Assembly (NCBI RefSeq): GCF_024189295.1
Contig: NZ_JAIZEN010000007.1
Location: forward strand, 124,001 to 188,000
Origin: Halobacillus sp. A1
GTDB taxonomy: Bacteria > Bacillota > Bacilli > Bacillales > Halobacillaceae
Reading direction: 5' to 3'
DNA length: 64,000 nt
The notes below the pieces were generated by a model. It was not told the origin of the DNA and made no database searches. It worked only from the letters and a program-made list of their open reading frames with translations. Positions 50,433-58,269 of this stretch are shown piece after piece; position 1 is the stretch's first letter, and every line of letters starts with the position of its first letter. The position numbers were made by a program, and so were the translations under genes.

Positions 50433-51029
50433 ATGACTGGAAGAGTATTTCCTTTTATTTATGACGCGGCCATGAAGCCGATTGAAGAAAAAAGGTTTAA
50501 TAGAATAAGAGAAGAACTAGTAACACTCGCAGAAGGAAGAGTGTTGGAGTTAGGGGCTGGAACAGGTGTGAATTTTCCTTACTACAAGAATGTACATTCT
50601 GTTGATGCTATTGATCCGAACTCTGGGATGATTAATCATGCCTTCAAAAACGCAAAGAAATCAAACGTTACTATCCGTTTCCATGAAGTAGGAGCCGAAG
50701 CTCTTCCATTTAAGGATGACTCGTTTGATTCAATTGTTGGAACACTCGTATTTTGTACAATTCCAGAACCTGATCTAGCAATTAAAGAATTGAAGAGAGT
50801 AAGCCGCCCTGGAGCTAAAATACTTCTTTTTGAACATGTGAGAACAGCCCCACATTGGGTCGCGCGTACACAGGATTTTTTGACACCTTTATGGAAGCAG
50901 GTGTGTGATGGCTGCCACTTAAATAGAGACACTTTAGAGCTCTTCAAACAAGCAGGTGTTGATATTGACACAGTTAAATCTTTTTATAACGGATTGTTTC
51001 TTCAAATAACAGCCTCTCTCAATAAGTGA
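50433..51029 (+). CDS. Class I SAM-dependent methyltransferase
   Basis: A 198-residue Methyltransf_11-type enzyme: motif I VLELGAGTGVNFPY, the acidic end of strand 2 (DAIDPNSGM), motif II-like FDSIVGTLVFCTIP and LLFEHVR. The sequence PLWKQVCDGCHLNRDT is typical of the PmtA/UbiE-like group acting on lipids or quinones. Acceptor unknown. GGGGGAG precedes the ATG. Monocistronic. Confidence 0.82.
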   Translation: MTGRVFPFIYDAAMKPIEEKRFNRIREELVTLAEGRVLELGAGTGVNFPYYKNVHSVDAIDPNSGMINHAFKNAKKSNVTIRFHEVGAEALPFKDDSFDSIVGTLVFCTIPEPDLAIKELKRVSRPGAKILLFEHVRTAPHWVARTQDFLTPLWKQVCDGCHLNRDTLELFKQAGVDIDTVKSFYNGLFLQITASLNK

Positions 51030-51161
51030 AAAAATGAAAATCACTCCTATAAAAGTAGTTTTAGTCATAAAGAAAACCATAGAAGGTTATATTTTGCTGA
51101 TTAGCAGCTTATCGGAGGAAGGAGTATAGTATGGACAAACATACGAAGGAGTGACCTTTTG

Positions 51162-51371
51162 ATGAGCTATTTCAATGAGCTGGATAGGAAAGGTTTAGAG
51201 GATGTAATTGAAATAAGAACGACTTGCTGGAAATGTAAGGAACTTGTAGAAGAAAAAGATATGGTTACGGTAACGGATGGAAAGACGAAATGGGTAGAGC
51301 TGTGCCGGGATTGCTACGATTTTTATAGAGACATAAAAAAGTTTTCCGATTTCGGTAAGAAAAGAAGTTAA
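51162..51371 (+). CDS. Small protein with two CxxC pairs
   Basis: A 69-residue protein beginning MSYFNELDRKGLEDVIEIRT. CWKC and CRDC, 26 residues apart, could form a zinc ribbon. AAGGAG lies upstream at a 10-base spacer. No family recognised; single gene before the sucrose regulator. Confidence 0.65.
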   Translation: MSYFNELDRKGLEDVIEIRTTCWKCKELVEEKDMVTVTDGKTKWVELCRDCYDFYRDIKKFSDFGKKRS

Positions 51372-51441
51372 TAGCTCTCATGGACAATCGCTCGTATATC
51401 CCCTAAAATAATTGTAGATAATGACAGTTGGAGGCGCGGAT

Positions 51442-52431
51442 ATGACGACTATAAATGATATTGCAAAATTGGCGAATGTTTCTAGAACTACGGTTTCCCG
51501 AGTGTTGAACAATAACGGGTATGTAAGTGATGAAGTCAGGAAACGCATTATGAAAATAGTAGAAGAAACAGGCTATATTCCAAGTCTATCCGCCAAATCA
51601 CTGCGCACAAAAAAATCAGGCGTCATCGGTGTCATCCTGCCTAAAATAAGTACAGAGACAGCAAGTCGTGTCGTCAGCGGGATTAACGAAGTCGTAGCAA
51701 GTGAAAACTTCCAAATCTTATTGACGGACACCGAATTAAATAAAGAGAAAGAAATCGAATACATTCGATTGCTGCAAAGCCGACATGTGGACGGTATCAT
51801 TTTACTTGCTACAAACATCAACGACCGCTTGATCTCGACCATCGAGGACGCCGCTCTTCCTTTTATCTCCTTAGGTCAAGATCTTCCTGGTGTAACTTCT
51901 ATCGTATATGACGACTACCACGCTTCTGTCGATATGACCAATATGCTGATCGGTCAGGGCCATGATAAGATAGCATTTATCGGAGTAGGAGAGGAAGATC
52001 CCTCCGTCGGTGTCGAGAGAAAAAAAGGATACTTTGATTCGCTTGAAAAGCATCAGCTTCTAATAAATGATTCATGGATACAATTAGGTGATTTCAGTAT
52101 TGAATCGGGTTATGAATGTATGAAGAAAATAGTAAAACGCAATGAAGATAATCTTCCTACTGCCGTATTTGTAGTAACCGATCGCATGGCTATTGGCGCG
52201 ATGGAATATTTAAGAGAACAAGGAATACGAATTCCTCAGGATATGGCAGTTGCAGGAATTGGTGCCTCAACCTTGTCTCAATATGTGACGCCCGCTCTGA
52301 CAACGATTGATTATTTCAATAAAGAAGCTGGAAAAAAAGCAGCGCAGTTGTTGCTCCAGCAACTGAAACAAAAAAAGGAAAAAGAAAAATTCATTCAAAC
52401 CTATAGACTTATAAAAAGAGATAGTGTATAG
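51442..52431 (+). CDS. LacI-family regulator of the sucrose operon
   Basis: A 329-residue regulator: N-terminal helix-turn-helix TTINDIAKLANVSRTTVSRV with hinge GYIPSLSAKSLRTKKSG, then a periplasmic-binding-protein-like effector domain (VIGVILPKISTETASRVVSG, VFVVTDRMAIGAMEYLREQG). ATG at 51442 has GGAGG upstream; the ATG at 51421 has none. Three operator-like palindromes lie between it and the PTS gene, so it probably represses the sucrose genes until sucrose-6-phosphate or fructose is present. Confidence 0.87.
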   Translation: MTTINDIAKLANVSRTTVSRVLNNNGYVSDEVRKRIMKIVEETGYIPSLSAKSLRTKKSGVIGVILPKISTETASRVVSGINEVVASENFQILLTDTELNKEKEIEYIRLLQSRHVDGIILLATNINDRLISTIEDAALPFISLGQDLPGVTSIVYDDYHASVDMTNMLIGQGHDKIAFIGVGEEDPSVGVERKKGYFDSLEKHQLLINDSWIQLGDFSIESGYECMKKIVKRNEDNLPTAVFVVTDRMAIGAMEYLREQGIRIPQDMAVAGIGASTLSQYVTPALTTIDYFNKEAGKKAAQLLLQQLKQKKEKEKFIQTYRLIKRDSV

Positions 52432-52450
52432 TATAAATCAATAAATGATA

Positions 52451-52464
52451 TGTAATCGATTACA
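52451..52464. promoter_or_regulatory. Sucrose regulator operator 1, TGTAATCGATTACA
   Basis: A perfect 14-bp palindrome with central CG, LacI-family style, 20 bases after the regulator stop. Partial copies follow at 52527 and 52584. Confidence 0.75.
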
Positions 52465-52493
52465 CACAGTTGTAATCTTTTTTCAGAAATAAT

Positions 52494-52509
52494 TTACAAA
52501 CGCTTACAT
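52494..52509 (-). promoter_or_regulatory. cre-like site of the sucrose operon
   Basis: Leftward strand ATGTAAGCGTTTGTAA fits the cre consensus except for one base of the final CA. Confidence 0.5.
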
Positions 52510-52526
52510 TTTTTATTTACGAAACA

Positions 52527-52540
52527 TGTAATCGATTCCT
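52527..52540. promoter_or_regulatory. Sucrose regulator operator 2, TGTAATCGATTCCT
   Basis: The left half is identical to operator 1; the right half is degraded. It overlaps the upstream side of the -35 region. Confidence 0.55.
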
Positions 52541-52551
52541 TATTTTTTGTT

Positions 52552-52578
52552 TTGACAGCGCAATCATCTTATTATTAG
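52552..52578 (+). promoter_or_regulatory. Sucrose operon promoter
   Basis: Consensus TTGACA (52552-52557) with a weak -10 TATTAG (52573-52578) at 15 bases; operator 3 overlaps the start region. Confidence 0.55.
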
Positions 52579-52583
52579 CGTTG

Positions 52584-52597
52584 TGTAATCGATCACA
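52584..52597. promoter_or_regulatory. Sucrose regulator operator 3, TGTAATCGATCACA
   Basis: One mismatch from operator 1's palindrome, positioned at the presumed transcription start. Confidence 0.7.
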
Positions 52598-52624
52598 TAT
52601 CTAACAAACAGGGAGGTAGAAGTA

Positions 52625-54025
52625 ATGGCTAGTAACAATGAAATTGCTAAGCAGGTCATTGAAGCGGTTGGTGGAGAAGATAATATCCAGTCGATCGCAC
52701 ACTGTGCAACACGTTTGAGAGTCATGGTGCATGATAAGGAAAAAGTTGATGTTGAGAGCCTAGAGAACATTGAAAAAGTGAAAGGTGCTTTCTATAACTC
52801 TGGACAGTACCAAATCATTTTCGGAACAGGAACAGTAAATCGTATTTATGAAGAAGTAACGAATCTTGGAGTCGAAGGATCTTCCAAGTCTGAAATGAAA
52901 GAAGAAGCTAAAAAGCAGGGAACGATGTTCCAGCGGGCTGTACGTACTTTCGGTGATGTATTTGTACCGATTATCCCCGTTCTTGTAGCAACAGGGCTGT
53001 TTATGGGTCTTCGCGGACTATTGATCCAGGAAAGATTCTTAGCTATGTTCGGTTTGACGCCAGATAGTGTACCTGAAAATATCGTTCTTTTCACTCAAGT
53101 GTTAACAGATACGGCGTTCATATTCCTGCCTGCATTAGTGGCGTGGTCGACGTTTAGAGTCTTTGGAGGAACCCCGGTCATCGGTCTCGTGTTAGGACTC
53201 ATGCTTGTATCGCCAGCATTACCTGATGCGTGGGCAGTGGCAGAAGGAAATGCTGAACCAATTTACATGTTTGGATTCCTCCCGATTGTCGGTTATCAAG
53301 GTTCTGTGCTTCCAGCATTCTTTGCCGGCTTGGTTGGTGCCAAACTAGAGAAAGCATGTCGTAAACGAATACCTGAAGCGCTCGATTTAATATTGACACC
53401 ATTCATTGTATTGTTAGTAATGATTACTTTGTCCCTTTTCTTAATTGGACCTGTGCTGCATACGGCAGAGGACGGAATTTTTCAAGCTATGCTATTTTTG
53501 CTGGATCTTCCATTCGGTTTAAGTGGTTTAACAATCGGTCTGTTCCACCAGGTCATCGTTGTCACTGGGGTACACCATATCTTCAACTTCTTAGAAATCC
53601 AATTGTTCGAGAATTTAGGGTATAACCCGTTCAACCCTGTCATTACAGGTGCGATTGCAGCTCAAGGTGGAGCGGCTCTTGCGGTTGGTGTGAAAACGAG
53701 CTCCAATAAACTCAAAGCGCTAGCTTACCCATCTTCATTTTCTGCGTTCCTGGGTATTACAGAACCGGCAATCTTTGGTGTTAACCTTCGCTATATGAAG
53801 CCGTTCCTTATGGGATTGATCGGCGGTGGTGTTTCTGGTTTCCTTGCTTCGATTTTCAACTTGCAGGCAACAGGCTTGGCGATTACGGTTATTCCTGGAT
53901 CATTGCTTTACTTGAATGAACAAATCATCGGTTACTTGATCGTCAATATTGTCGCGATTGCAGTAGCTTTCATCTTGACGTACTTGTTCGGATTCAATGA
54001 TAAAATGCTAGATAAGAATAAATAA
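52625..54025 (+). CDS. sacP: PTS sucrose-specific EIIBC permease
   Basis: A 466-residue PTS transporter: EIIB domain at about 1-90 with the phosphorylated Cys in AHCATRLRVMV, then an EIIC domain of about ten membrane helices (FVPIIPVLVATGLFMGLRGL, GVHHIFNFLEIQLFENLG, SAFLGITEPAIFGVN). It takes up sucrose as sucrose-6-phosphate. No EIIA domain is attached, as for B. subtilis SacP. Specificity is inferred from the GH32 gene next to it. GGGAGGTAG precedes the ATG. Confidence 0.9.
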   Translation: MASNNEIAKQVIEAVGGEDNIQSIAHCATRLRVMVHDKEKVDVESLENIEKVKGAFYNSGQYQIIFGTGTVNRIYEEVTNLGVEGSSKSEMKEEAKKQGTMFQRAVRTFGDVFVPIIPVLVATGLFMGLRGLLIQERFLAMFGLTPDSVPENIVLFTQVLTDTAFIFLPALVAWSTFRVFGGTPVIGLVLGLMLVSPALPDAWAVAEGNAEPIYMFGFLPIVGYQGSVLPAFFAGLVGAKLEKACRKRIPEALDLILTPFIVLLVMITLSLFLIGPVLHTAEDGIFQAMLFLLDLPFGLSGLTIGLFHQVIVVTGVHHIFNFLEIQLFENLGYNPFNPVITGAIAAQGGAALAVGVKTSSNKLKALAYPSSFSAFLGITEPAIFGVNLRYMKPFLMGLIGGGVSGFLASIFNLQATGLAITVIPGSLLYLNEQIIGYLIVNIVAIAVAFILTYLFGFNDKMLDKNK

Positions 54026-54036
54026 TTATACTTTTC

Positions 54037-54071
54037 AAAAGGGACCTGGGCACGCGGCTAGGTCTCCTTTT
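54037..54071 (+). terminator. Hairpin between sacP and sacA
   Basis: AAAAGGGACCT pairs with AGGTCTCCTTTT with one bulge; a weak tail. Probably an attenuator or an mRNA-processing stem. Confidence 0.45.
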
Positions 54072-54092
54072 ATTCCACAAGGAGATATTTCT

Positions 54093-55529
54093 ATGACGCA
54101 TGACAGCAAATTACGAGAGCAAGCTTACGAGGCGGTTAACAATCACCACAGTGACATAAAAAACGATCCGTACTACCCTTCCTATCATTTGGCACCACCT
54201 GTTGGCTTATTGAATGATCCTAATGGCTGGATCCAGTGGAAAGGTAAATATCATCTTTTCTTTCAATGGATGCCGTTCCATACGGGTCATGGGGCGAAGT
54301 TCTGGGGGCATTTCAGTACAACGAATTTAGTGGACTGGTCACTAGAGCCGATTGCGCTCACGCCTGGCGATTGGTTTGATCAAAATGGCTGTTATTCTGG
54401 AAGTGCTGTAGATGACGATGGCCTGTTAAAGCTCTTCTACACGGGAAATGTAAAAGACGAATCAGGACAGAGAGAAAGTTACCAATGCCTTGCGGAATCT
54501 GCAGATGGTATAACTTTTTCAAAAAAGGGAGTAAAACTCGAACTTCCAGAAGGATACACCCCTCATTTCCGTGACCCGAAAGTGTGGTTTCATAATGGGC
54601 TGTGGTATATGGTCATAGGGGCTCAGACAGAAGATGAGGTTGGTTCCGTCGCGCTGTTCGAATCCGAAGATTTAGAAAGCTGGACACACAGGGGAATGAT
54701 TGCAAAAGCTGATCGTCCTCCGTTTAGCGACCTCGGCTATATGTGGGAATGCCCTGATCTATTTGAGCTGGACGGGCAGGAGGTTTTACTATTTTCTCCT
54801 CAAGGGCTTGAGGCTGATGGGATAGATTTTAATAATCAGTATCAGTCTGGTTATGTTGTCGGTCGACTTGATTATGAAAAAGCTGAGCTGTCACACAATC
54901 GATTCATGGAGATTGATCGAGGATTTGAATTTTATGCTCCTCAGACAACACTGGATGATTTGGGCCGCCGGATTCTTATTGGATGGATGGGCGTCCCTGA
55001 CCAAAATGAAGCAGAGCAGCCAACTGTTAAGAATGGCTGGATCCATCAGATGACACTGCCCCGTGAATTAGTACTGATTGATGGGCGTATTCATCAGCTT
55101 CCATTAGAAGAAATGAAAAACTTGCGCGCTTCTAAAAGATTTTGTGAAGATGTGAAAGGGGAATGGTCTGGGTCAATCTCAAGAGTTTCTGAACTTCAAT
55201 TAGAGGGAGAAATGGAAGAAGTACAGTTATTTGATTACACTACTTTACGTTATGACCGACAAACATCACTTCTGACAATGGAAAGGCCAAGCTATGTCGA
55301 TGGATCTATGGAAACACGAAGCTGTCGTTTGCCTAAAGGCCTGCGTCATCTTCAGTTATTTATTGACCACTCCTCATTAGAGGTTTTTGTGAATCATGGA
55401 GAAGAAGTGTTCACTTCTCGTATTTTTGCTAAGGAAGATAACCGTTCTCTTCAGGTAAAAGGCGAATTAAATGTACAAGCCTGGGATTTAAAAAATGATA
55501 CAATTGATATAACTAGTCAAGGATGGTGA
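54093..55529 (+). CDS. sacA: Sucrose-6-phosphate hydrolase (GH32)
   Basis: A 478-residue cytoplasmic GH32 enzyme splitting sucrose-6-phosphate to glucose-6-phosphate and fructose. Five-bladed-propeller motifs: nucleophile Asp in LLNDPNGWIQ, FRDPKVW, and acid/base Glu in MWECPDLF. A C-terminal beta-sandwich (about 350-478) holds LFIDHSSLEVFVN. CACAAGGAGATATTT precedes the ATG. The fructokinase gene follows within 4 bases. Confidence 0.93.
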   Translation: MTHDSKLREQAYEAVNNHHSDIKNDPYYPSYHLAPPVGLLNDPNGWIQWKGKYHLFFQWMPFHTGHGAKFWGHFSTTNLVDWSLEPIALTPGDWFDQNGCYSGSAVDDDGLLKLFYTGNVKDESGQRESYQCLAESADGITFSKKGVKLELPEGYTPHFRDPKVWFHNGLWYMVIGAQTEDEVGSVALFESEDLESWTHRGMIAKADRPPFSDLGYMWECPDLFELDGQEVLLFSPQGLEADGIDFNNQYQSGYVVGRLDYEKAELSHNRFMEIDRGFEFYAPQTTLDDLGRRILIGWMGVPDQNEAEQPTVKNGWIHQMTLPRELVLIDGRIHQLPLEEMKNLRASKRFCEDVKGEWSGSISRVSELQLEGEMEEVQLFDYTTLRYDRQTSLLTMERPSYVDGSMETRSCRLPKGLRHLQLFIDHSSLEVFVNHGEEVFTSRIFAKEDNRSLQVKGELNVQAWDLKNDTIDITSQGW

Positions 55530-55533
55530 TGAG

Positions 55534-56400
55534 ATGAAATTAGGAGCCATAGAAGCAGGAGGCACGAAGTTTGTATGTGCTATTGGAGATGAAGAAGGAA
55601 GCATTTTTGAAAAAATCGTAATCCCGACTGAATCACCAGAAATTACTATGCCTAAAGTTTACGAGTTCTTTAAGGGTAAGGGAATTGAACGCATGGGAGT
55701 GGGAAGTTTCGGCCCAATCGATCTCAATGAAAAAGCGGGAACCTACGGTCAAATTCAGAAAACCCCTAAAATCGATTGGATCGGTTTTCCCTTAGCGGAC
55801 AGCCTATCCGAAAATCTAGGAGTACCTGTAACAGTCGATACGGATGTTAACGTGGCAGCTCTATCTGAATCTCGCTGGGGGAATGCGACCGACGTAGATA
55901 CATGCTTGTATATCACAGTGGGTACAGGTATCGGAGCGGGCGCCGTCGTTAACGGCCAAACATTAAAAGGATTGTCACACCCTGAAATGGGGCACATCGG
56001 AGTCCGTCGACATGAGGAAGATTCTTTTTCAGGAGCTTGTCCTTATCACCAGGACTGTTTAGAAGGGATGGCTTCCGGCCCTGCAATTGAAGCAAGATGG
56101 GGAAAGGCTGGTGTAGAACTGTCTGAGGATCCCCGCGTATGGGAAATTGAGGCGCACTACTTAGCTCAAGCGTTAGTGAACTATATTTATATTATCTCTC
56201 CAGAACGGATCATCATGGGAGGCGGAGTCATGCAGCAGACCCACTTATTTGATCTGATCCGTAAAAAGGTCGTCGAGATGCTCAATGGATATGTAAGTTC
56301 CCCAAGACTGACTGAAGAAAATATAAATGATTATATCGTGCCGCCAGGATTGACGAATGAAGCAGGAGTCAAAGGTGCTCTTGGACTGGCTACGAAATAA
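55534..56400 (+). CDS. Fructokinase (ROK family)
   Basis: A 288-residue ROK kinase: phosphate loop GAIEAGGTKFVCAIG, catalytic Asp in VTVDTDVNVAAL, and the zinc site HIGVRRHEEDSFSGACPYHQ (His with three Cys-type ligands incl. Cys of ACPYHQDCLEG). Matches Bacillus fructokinases of the GmuE/ScrK type. It phosphorylates the fructose released by SacA. GGATGGTGAG precedes the ATG. Last gene of the operon, closed by a terminator. Confidence 0.92.
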   Translation: MKLGAIEAGGTKFVCAIGDEEGSIFEKIVIPTESPEITMPKVYEFFKGKGIERMGVGSFGPIDLNEKAGTYGQIQKTPKIDWIGFPLADSLSENLGVPVTVDTDVNVAALSESRWGNATDVDTCLYITVGTGIGAGAVVNGQTLKGLSHPEMGHIGVRRHEEDSFSGACPYHQDCLEGMASGPAIEARWGKAGVELSEDPRVWEIEAHYLAQALVNYIYIISPERIIMGGGVMQQTHLFDLIRKKVVEMLNGYVSSPRLTEENINDYIVPPGLTNEAGVKGALGLATK

Positions 56401-56402
56401 AG

Positions 56403-56431
56403 GATTTCGACTTCGGTCGAAATCTTTTTTT
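56403..56431 (+). terminator. Sucrose operon terminator, interrupted downstream by element B
   Basis: GATTTCGAC pairs with GTCGAAATC closing TTCG, then seven T. Element B begins 4 bases later, in the T-rich tail. Confidence 0.92.
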
Positions 56432-56434
56432 ATT
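56428..56434. repeat. Left direct repeat TTTTATT of element B
   Basis: Same heptamer at 57126-57132 just outside the right end. Being A/T-only, it is weaker evidence than for element A. Confidence 0.5.
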
Positions 56435-57125
56435 GGCTAAGTTAAAGGTGGTTGTTGATATTGATAAGTGAGTTATTCAACAATATGGCAGGATACTTTA
56501 AGACTTGGTTTCGAGATATTTGGTGAGAGGTTAGGGGCGGCGGGGAATGGTTCGCTTTCCGTGGGAGCGCGGTGAGCTTCCTCGGACGTTCCGTCCTGCG
56601 GGATCTCACCAAGCACTCTCTTCCCACAGGAGTCTTCACCATTCCCCGCCGCCCCTAACTATGATTTGCTTCTCGAAATCGCTTCAAAAACTTTCTTAGT
56701 AATACTGGGAGGATAAAACTCCAGTGGAGGGTATATAGTATTTTAGATTTAATACTCGCTGTACTTTAAGGTATCTGCAGGCATTTTTCTGAACAAAAAA
56801 GTCTCGCTGGTTATCACTCTAAAGCAGTTATTTTTTATATAAGCACCGTATAAGATGTTTCCATTATCTAACAAAAGCAAGAGGGTCCAGGATATGGAGA
56901 GACTCAATCTTATGGTGACTTCAGAAACCGGTAAGACTCCTGTGGGATGTACATGATAGGTGAATAGGTGAGGTCCCGGAAGGCGAAGCCTGAGGAAGCT
57001 CACCACATGCCCGCGGAAAGCGATCCGTTTTCTGAAGATACCATATTCTCTTACAAAAGTCTCGAAACTGAATCTTCAAGAATAGGGAGCTTATTTGAAT
57101 ATCAACACGGAACTTTAATCTAGCC
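56435..57125. mobile_element. Non-autonomous (MITE-like) element B, 691 bp
   Basis: Left end GGCTAAGTTAAAG and reversed right end GGCTAGATTAAAG, both followed by TGTTGATATT and, inside, by TTTCGAGA: the same long imperfect inverted repeats as element A. Inside are two GC-rich hairpin modules in opposite orientation: 56530-56659, with a 22-bp perfect outer stem, and about 56880-57055, degraded. The stretch 56745-56875 is A/T-rich and shared in diverged form with element A. No transposase frame is present. The element fills most of the 838-base gap between the sucrose and osmolyte operons. Confidence 0.75.
56530..56659. repeat. Nested hairpin module inside element B
   Basis: The outer arms, 56530-56551 and 56638-56659, are 22-bp perfect inverted repeats (core GGGGCGGCGGGGAATGG). 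Inner arms GTGGGA/TCCCAC and GGTGAG/CTCACC nest within, giving a long cruciform-capable RNA or DNA fold. The CGCTTTCC(G)TGGG motif is repeated in the other modules. Confidence 0.75.
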
Positions 57126-57132
57126 TTTTATT
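57126..57132. repeat. Right direct repeat TTTTATT of element B
   Basis: Copy of 56428-56434. Confidence 0.5.
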
Positions 57133-57201
57133 TAGGGAAATGTAAGGAGTGGTTCTGCAAATGTAAGAATAGTGCTTAGGATAATAATGCAGTAAATAAA
57201 A

Positions 57202-57231
57202 AAACGTACAGCTGCTTAAAGCTGTACGTTT
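57202..57231 (-). terminator. Terminator of the osmolyte operon
   Basis: AAACGTACAGCT pairs with AGCTGTACGTTT around a 6-base loop, with a leftward T-run, 8 bases past the manA stop. Confidence 0.9.
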
Positions 57232-57238
57232 GAATATG

Positions 57239-58195
57239 CTATTTGTTGGATCGTGAACTAATCATTTTAGCTTTTCCGCTCATCTTAAAGTGTTCCACTG
57301 TAGCAGGCATAATGAAATGGTCGCCTTTTTTAAACGAAAAATCTTCTGAACCGATATGAACCAAACCTTCCCCATCAAGTACACTGACTAACGTATACTT
57401 ACCTGGGATCAGATCATTACTTTTTCCGTCAAGATCCCAATGGTGCACAGTAAAATATTTTTCCTCGACGAGTTTCTCAAAGCGGAGTCCTGCTTCTAAA
57501 TAAGATTCTCTAGTTAGATCAGGATCCAAGTGAGGTACCGTTGTTACATCTAAAGAACGTTCTAAATGCAGCTCTCTTTTTTGACCGTCAGCTCCAGTTC
57601 TGTCGTAGTCATAGACTCGGTACGTAATATCTGAACTCTGCTGGGTCTCGAGTATTTGGATACCTTCGCCGATGGCGTGAATCGTCCCGCTAGGTACATA
57701 GAAGAAATCTCCAGGCTGTACGGGGATCCGGCGCAGTAAGCTGTCCCACTGCCCGCGCTCTACCATAGAAGTGAGTTCGTCTTTATTTTTCGCGTGATGA
57801 CCGAAAATGATTTCTGATCCTTCCTCACAGTCGATGACATACCAGCATTCTGTTTTGCCGTAGTTTTGATTCTCTACTTCACGTGCATATTGATCATCAG
57901 GATGGACCTGAACAGATAAGTCTTTCTTAGAATCAAGGATTTTGACGAGTAAAGGGAATTCTTCGCCTTCCTCATTTCCGAATAGTTCACGATGCTGTTC
58001 CCATGCTTCAGCCAAGGTTTTGCCAGAAAGAGGTCCATTGTAAATGGTATTTGGTCCATTCACATGACCGGAAATCCCCCAGCATTCCCCTGTTGTATCA
58101 GAGGGGATATCGTAGTTGAAAATTTCTTTAAGTGTTGTTCCGCCCCAAATACGCTCTTTGAATTCGGGTTGGAGAAAAATAGGCTCTTTATACAT
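57239..58195 (-). CDS. manA: Mannose-6-phosphate isomerase, class I
   Basis: A 318-residue cupin-type zinc enzyme converting mannose-6-phosphate to fructose-6-phosphate. Motifs: ERIWGGTTLKEIF, zinc ligands in LSVQVHPDD and GKTECWYVID, and GTIHAIGEGIQILETQQSSD. Length matches B. subtilis ManA. The ATG at 58193-58195 is chosen for the MYKEPIFLQPEF start; its ribosome site is poor, and a GTG 4 codons earlier is an alternative. Last gene of the operon; its substrate is the product expected from mannosylglycerate-6-phosphate hydrolysis. Confidence 0.93.
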   Translation of the reverse strand: MYKEPIFLQPEFKERIWGGTTLKEIFNYDIPSDTTGECWGISGHVNGPNTIYNGPLSGKTLAEAWEQHRELFGNEEGEEFPLLVKILDSKKDLSVQVHPDDQYAREVENQNYGKTECWYVIDCEEGSEIIFGHHAKNKDELTSMVERGQWDSLLRRIPVQPGDFFYVPSGTIHAIGEGIQILETQQSSDITYRVYDYDRTGADGQKRELHLERSLDVTTVPHLDPDLTRESYLEAGLRFEKLVEEKYFTVHHWDLDGKSNDLIPGKYTLVSVLDGEGLVHIGSEDFSFKKGDHFIMPATVEHFKMSGKAKMISSRSNK

Positions 58196-58269
58196 GGCGT
58201 TATACACACACCTTTGTCTCTTATTATACGTTCTATCGGTCATTGTACCATAAGAATGCAGTGAATATG

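Noticed and set aside
56435-57125. CRISPR array suggested by repeated GC-rich motifs
   Set aside because: Repeats are inverted, irregularly spaced and nested in terminal inverted repeats; no unit-spacer pattern and no cas genes.
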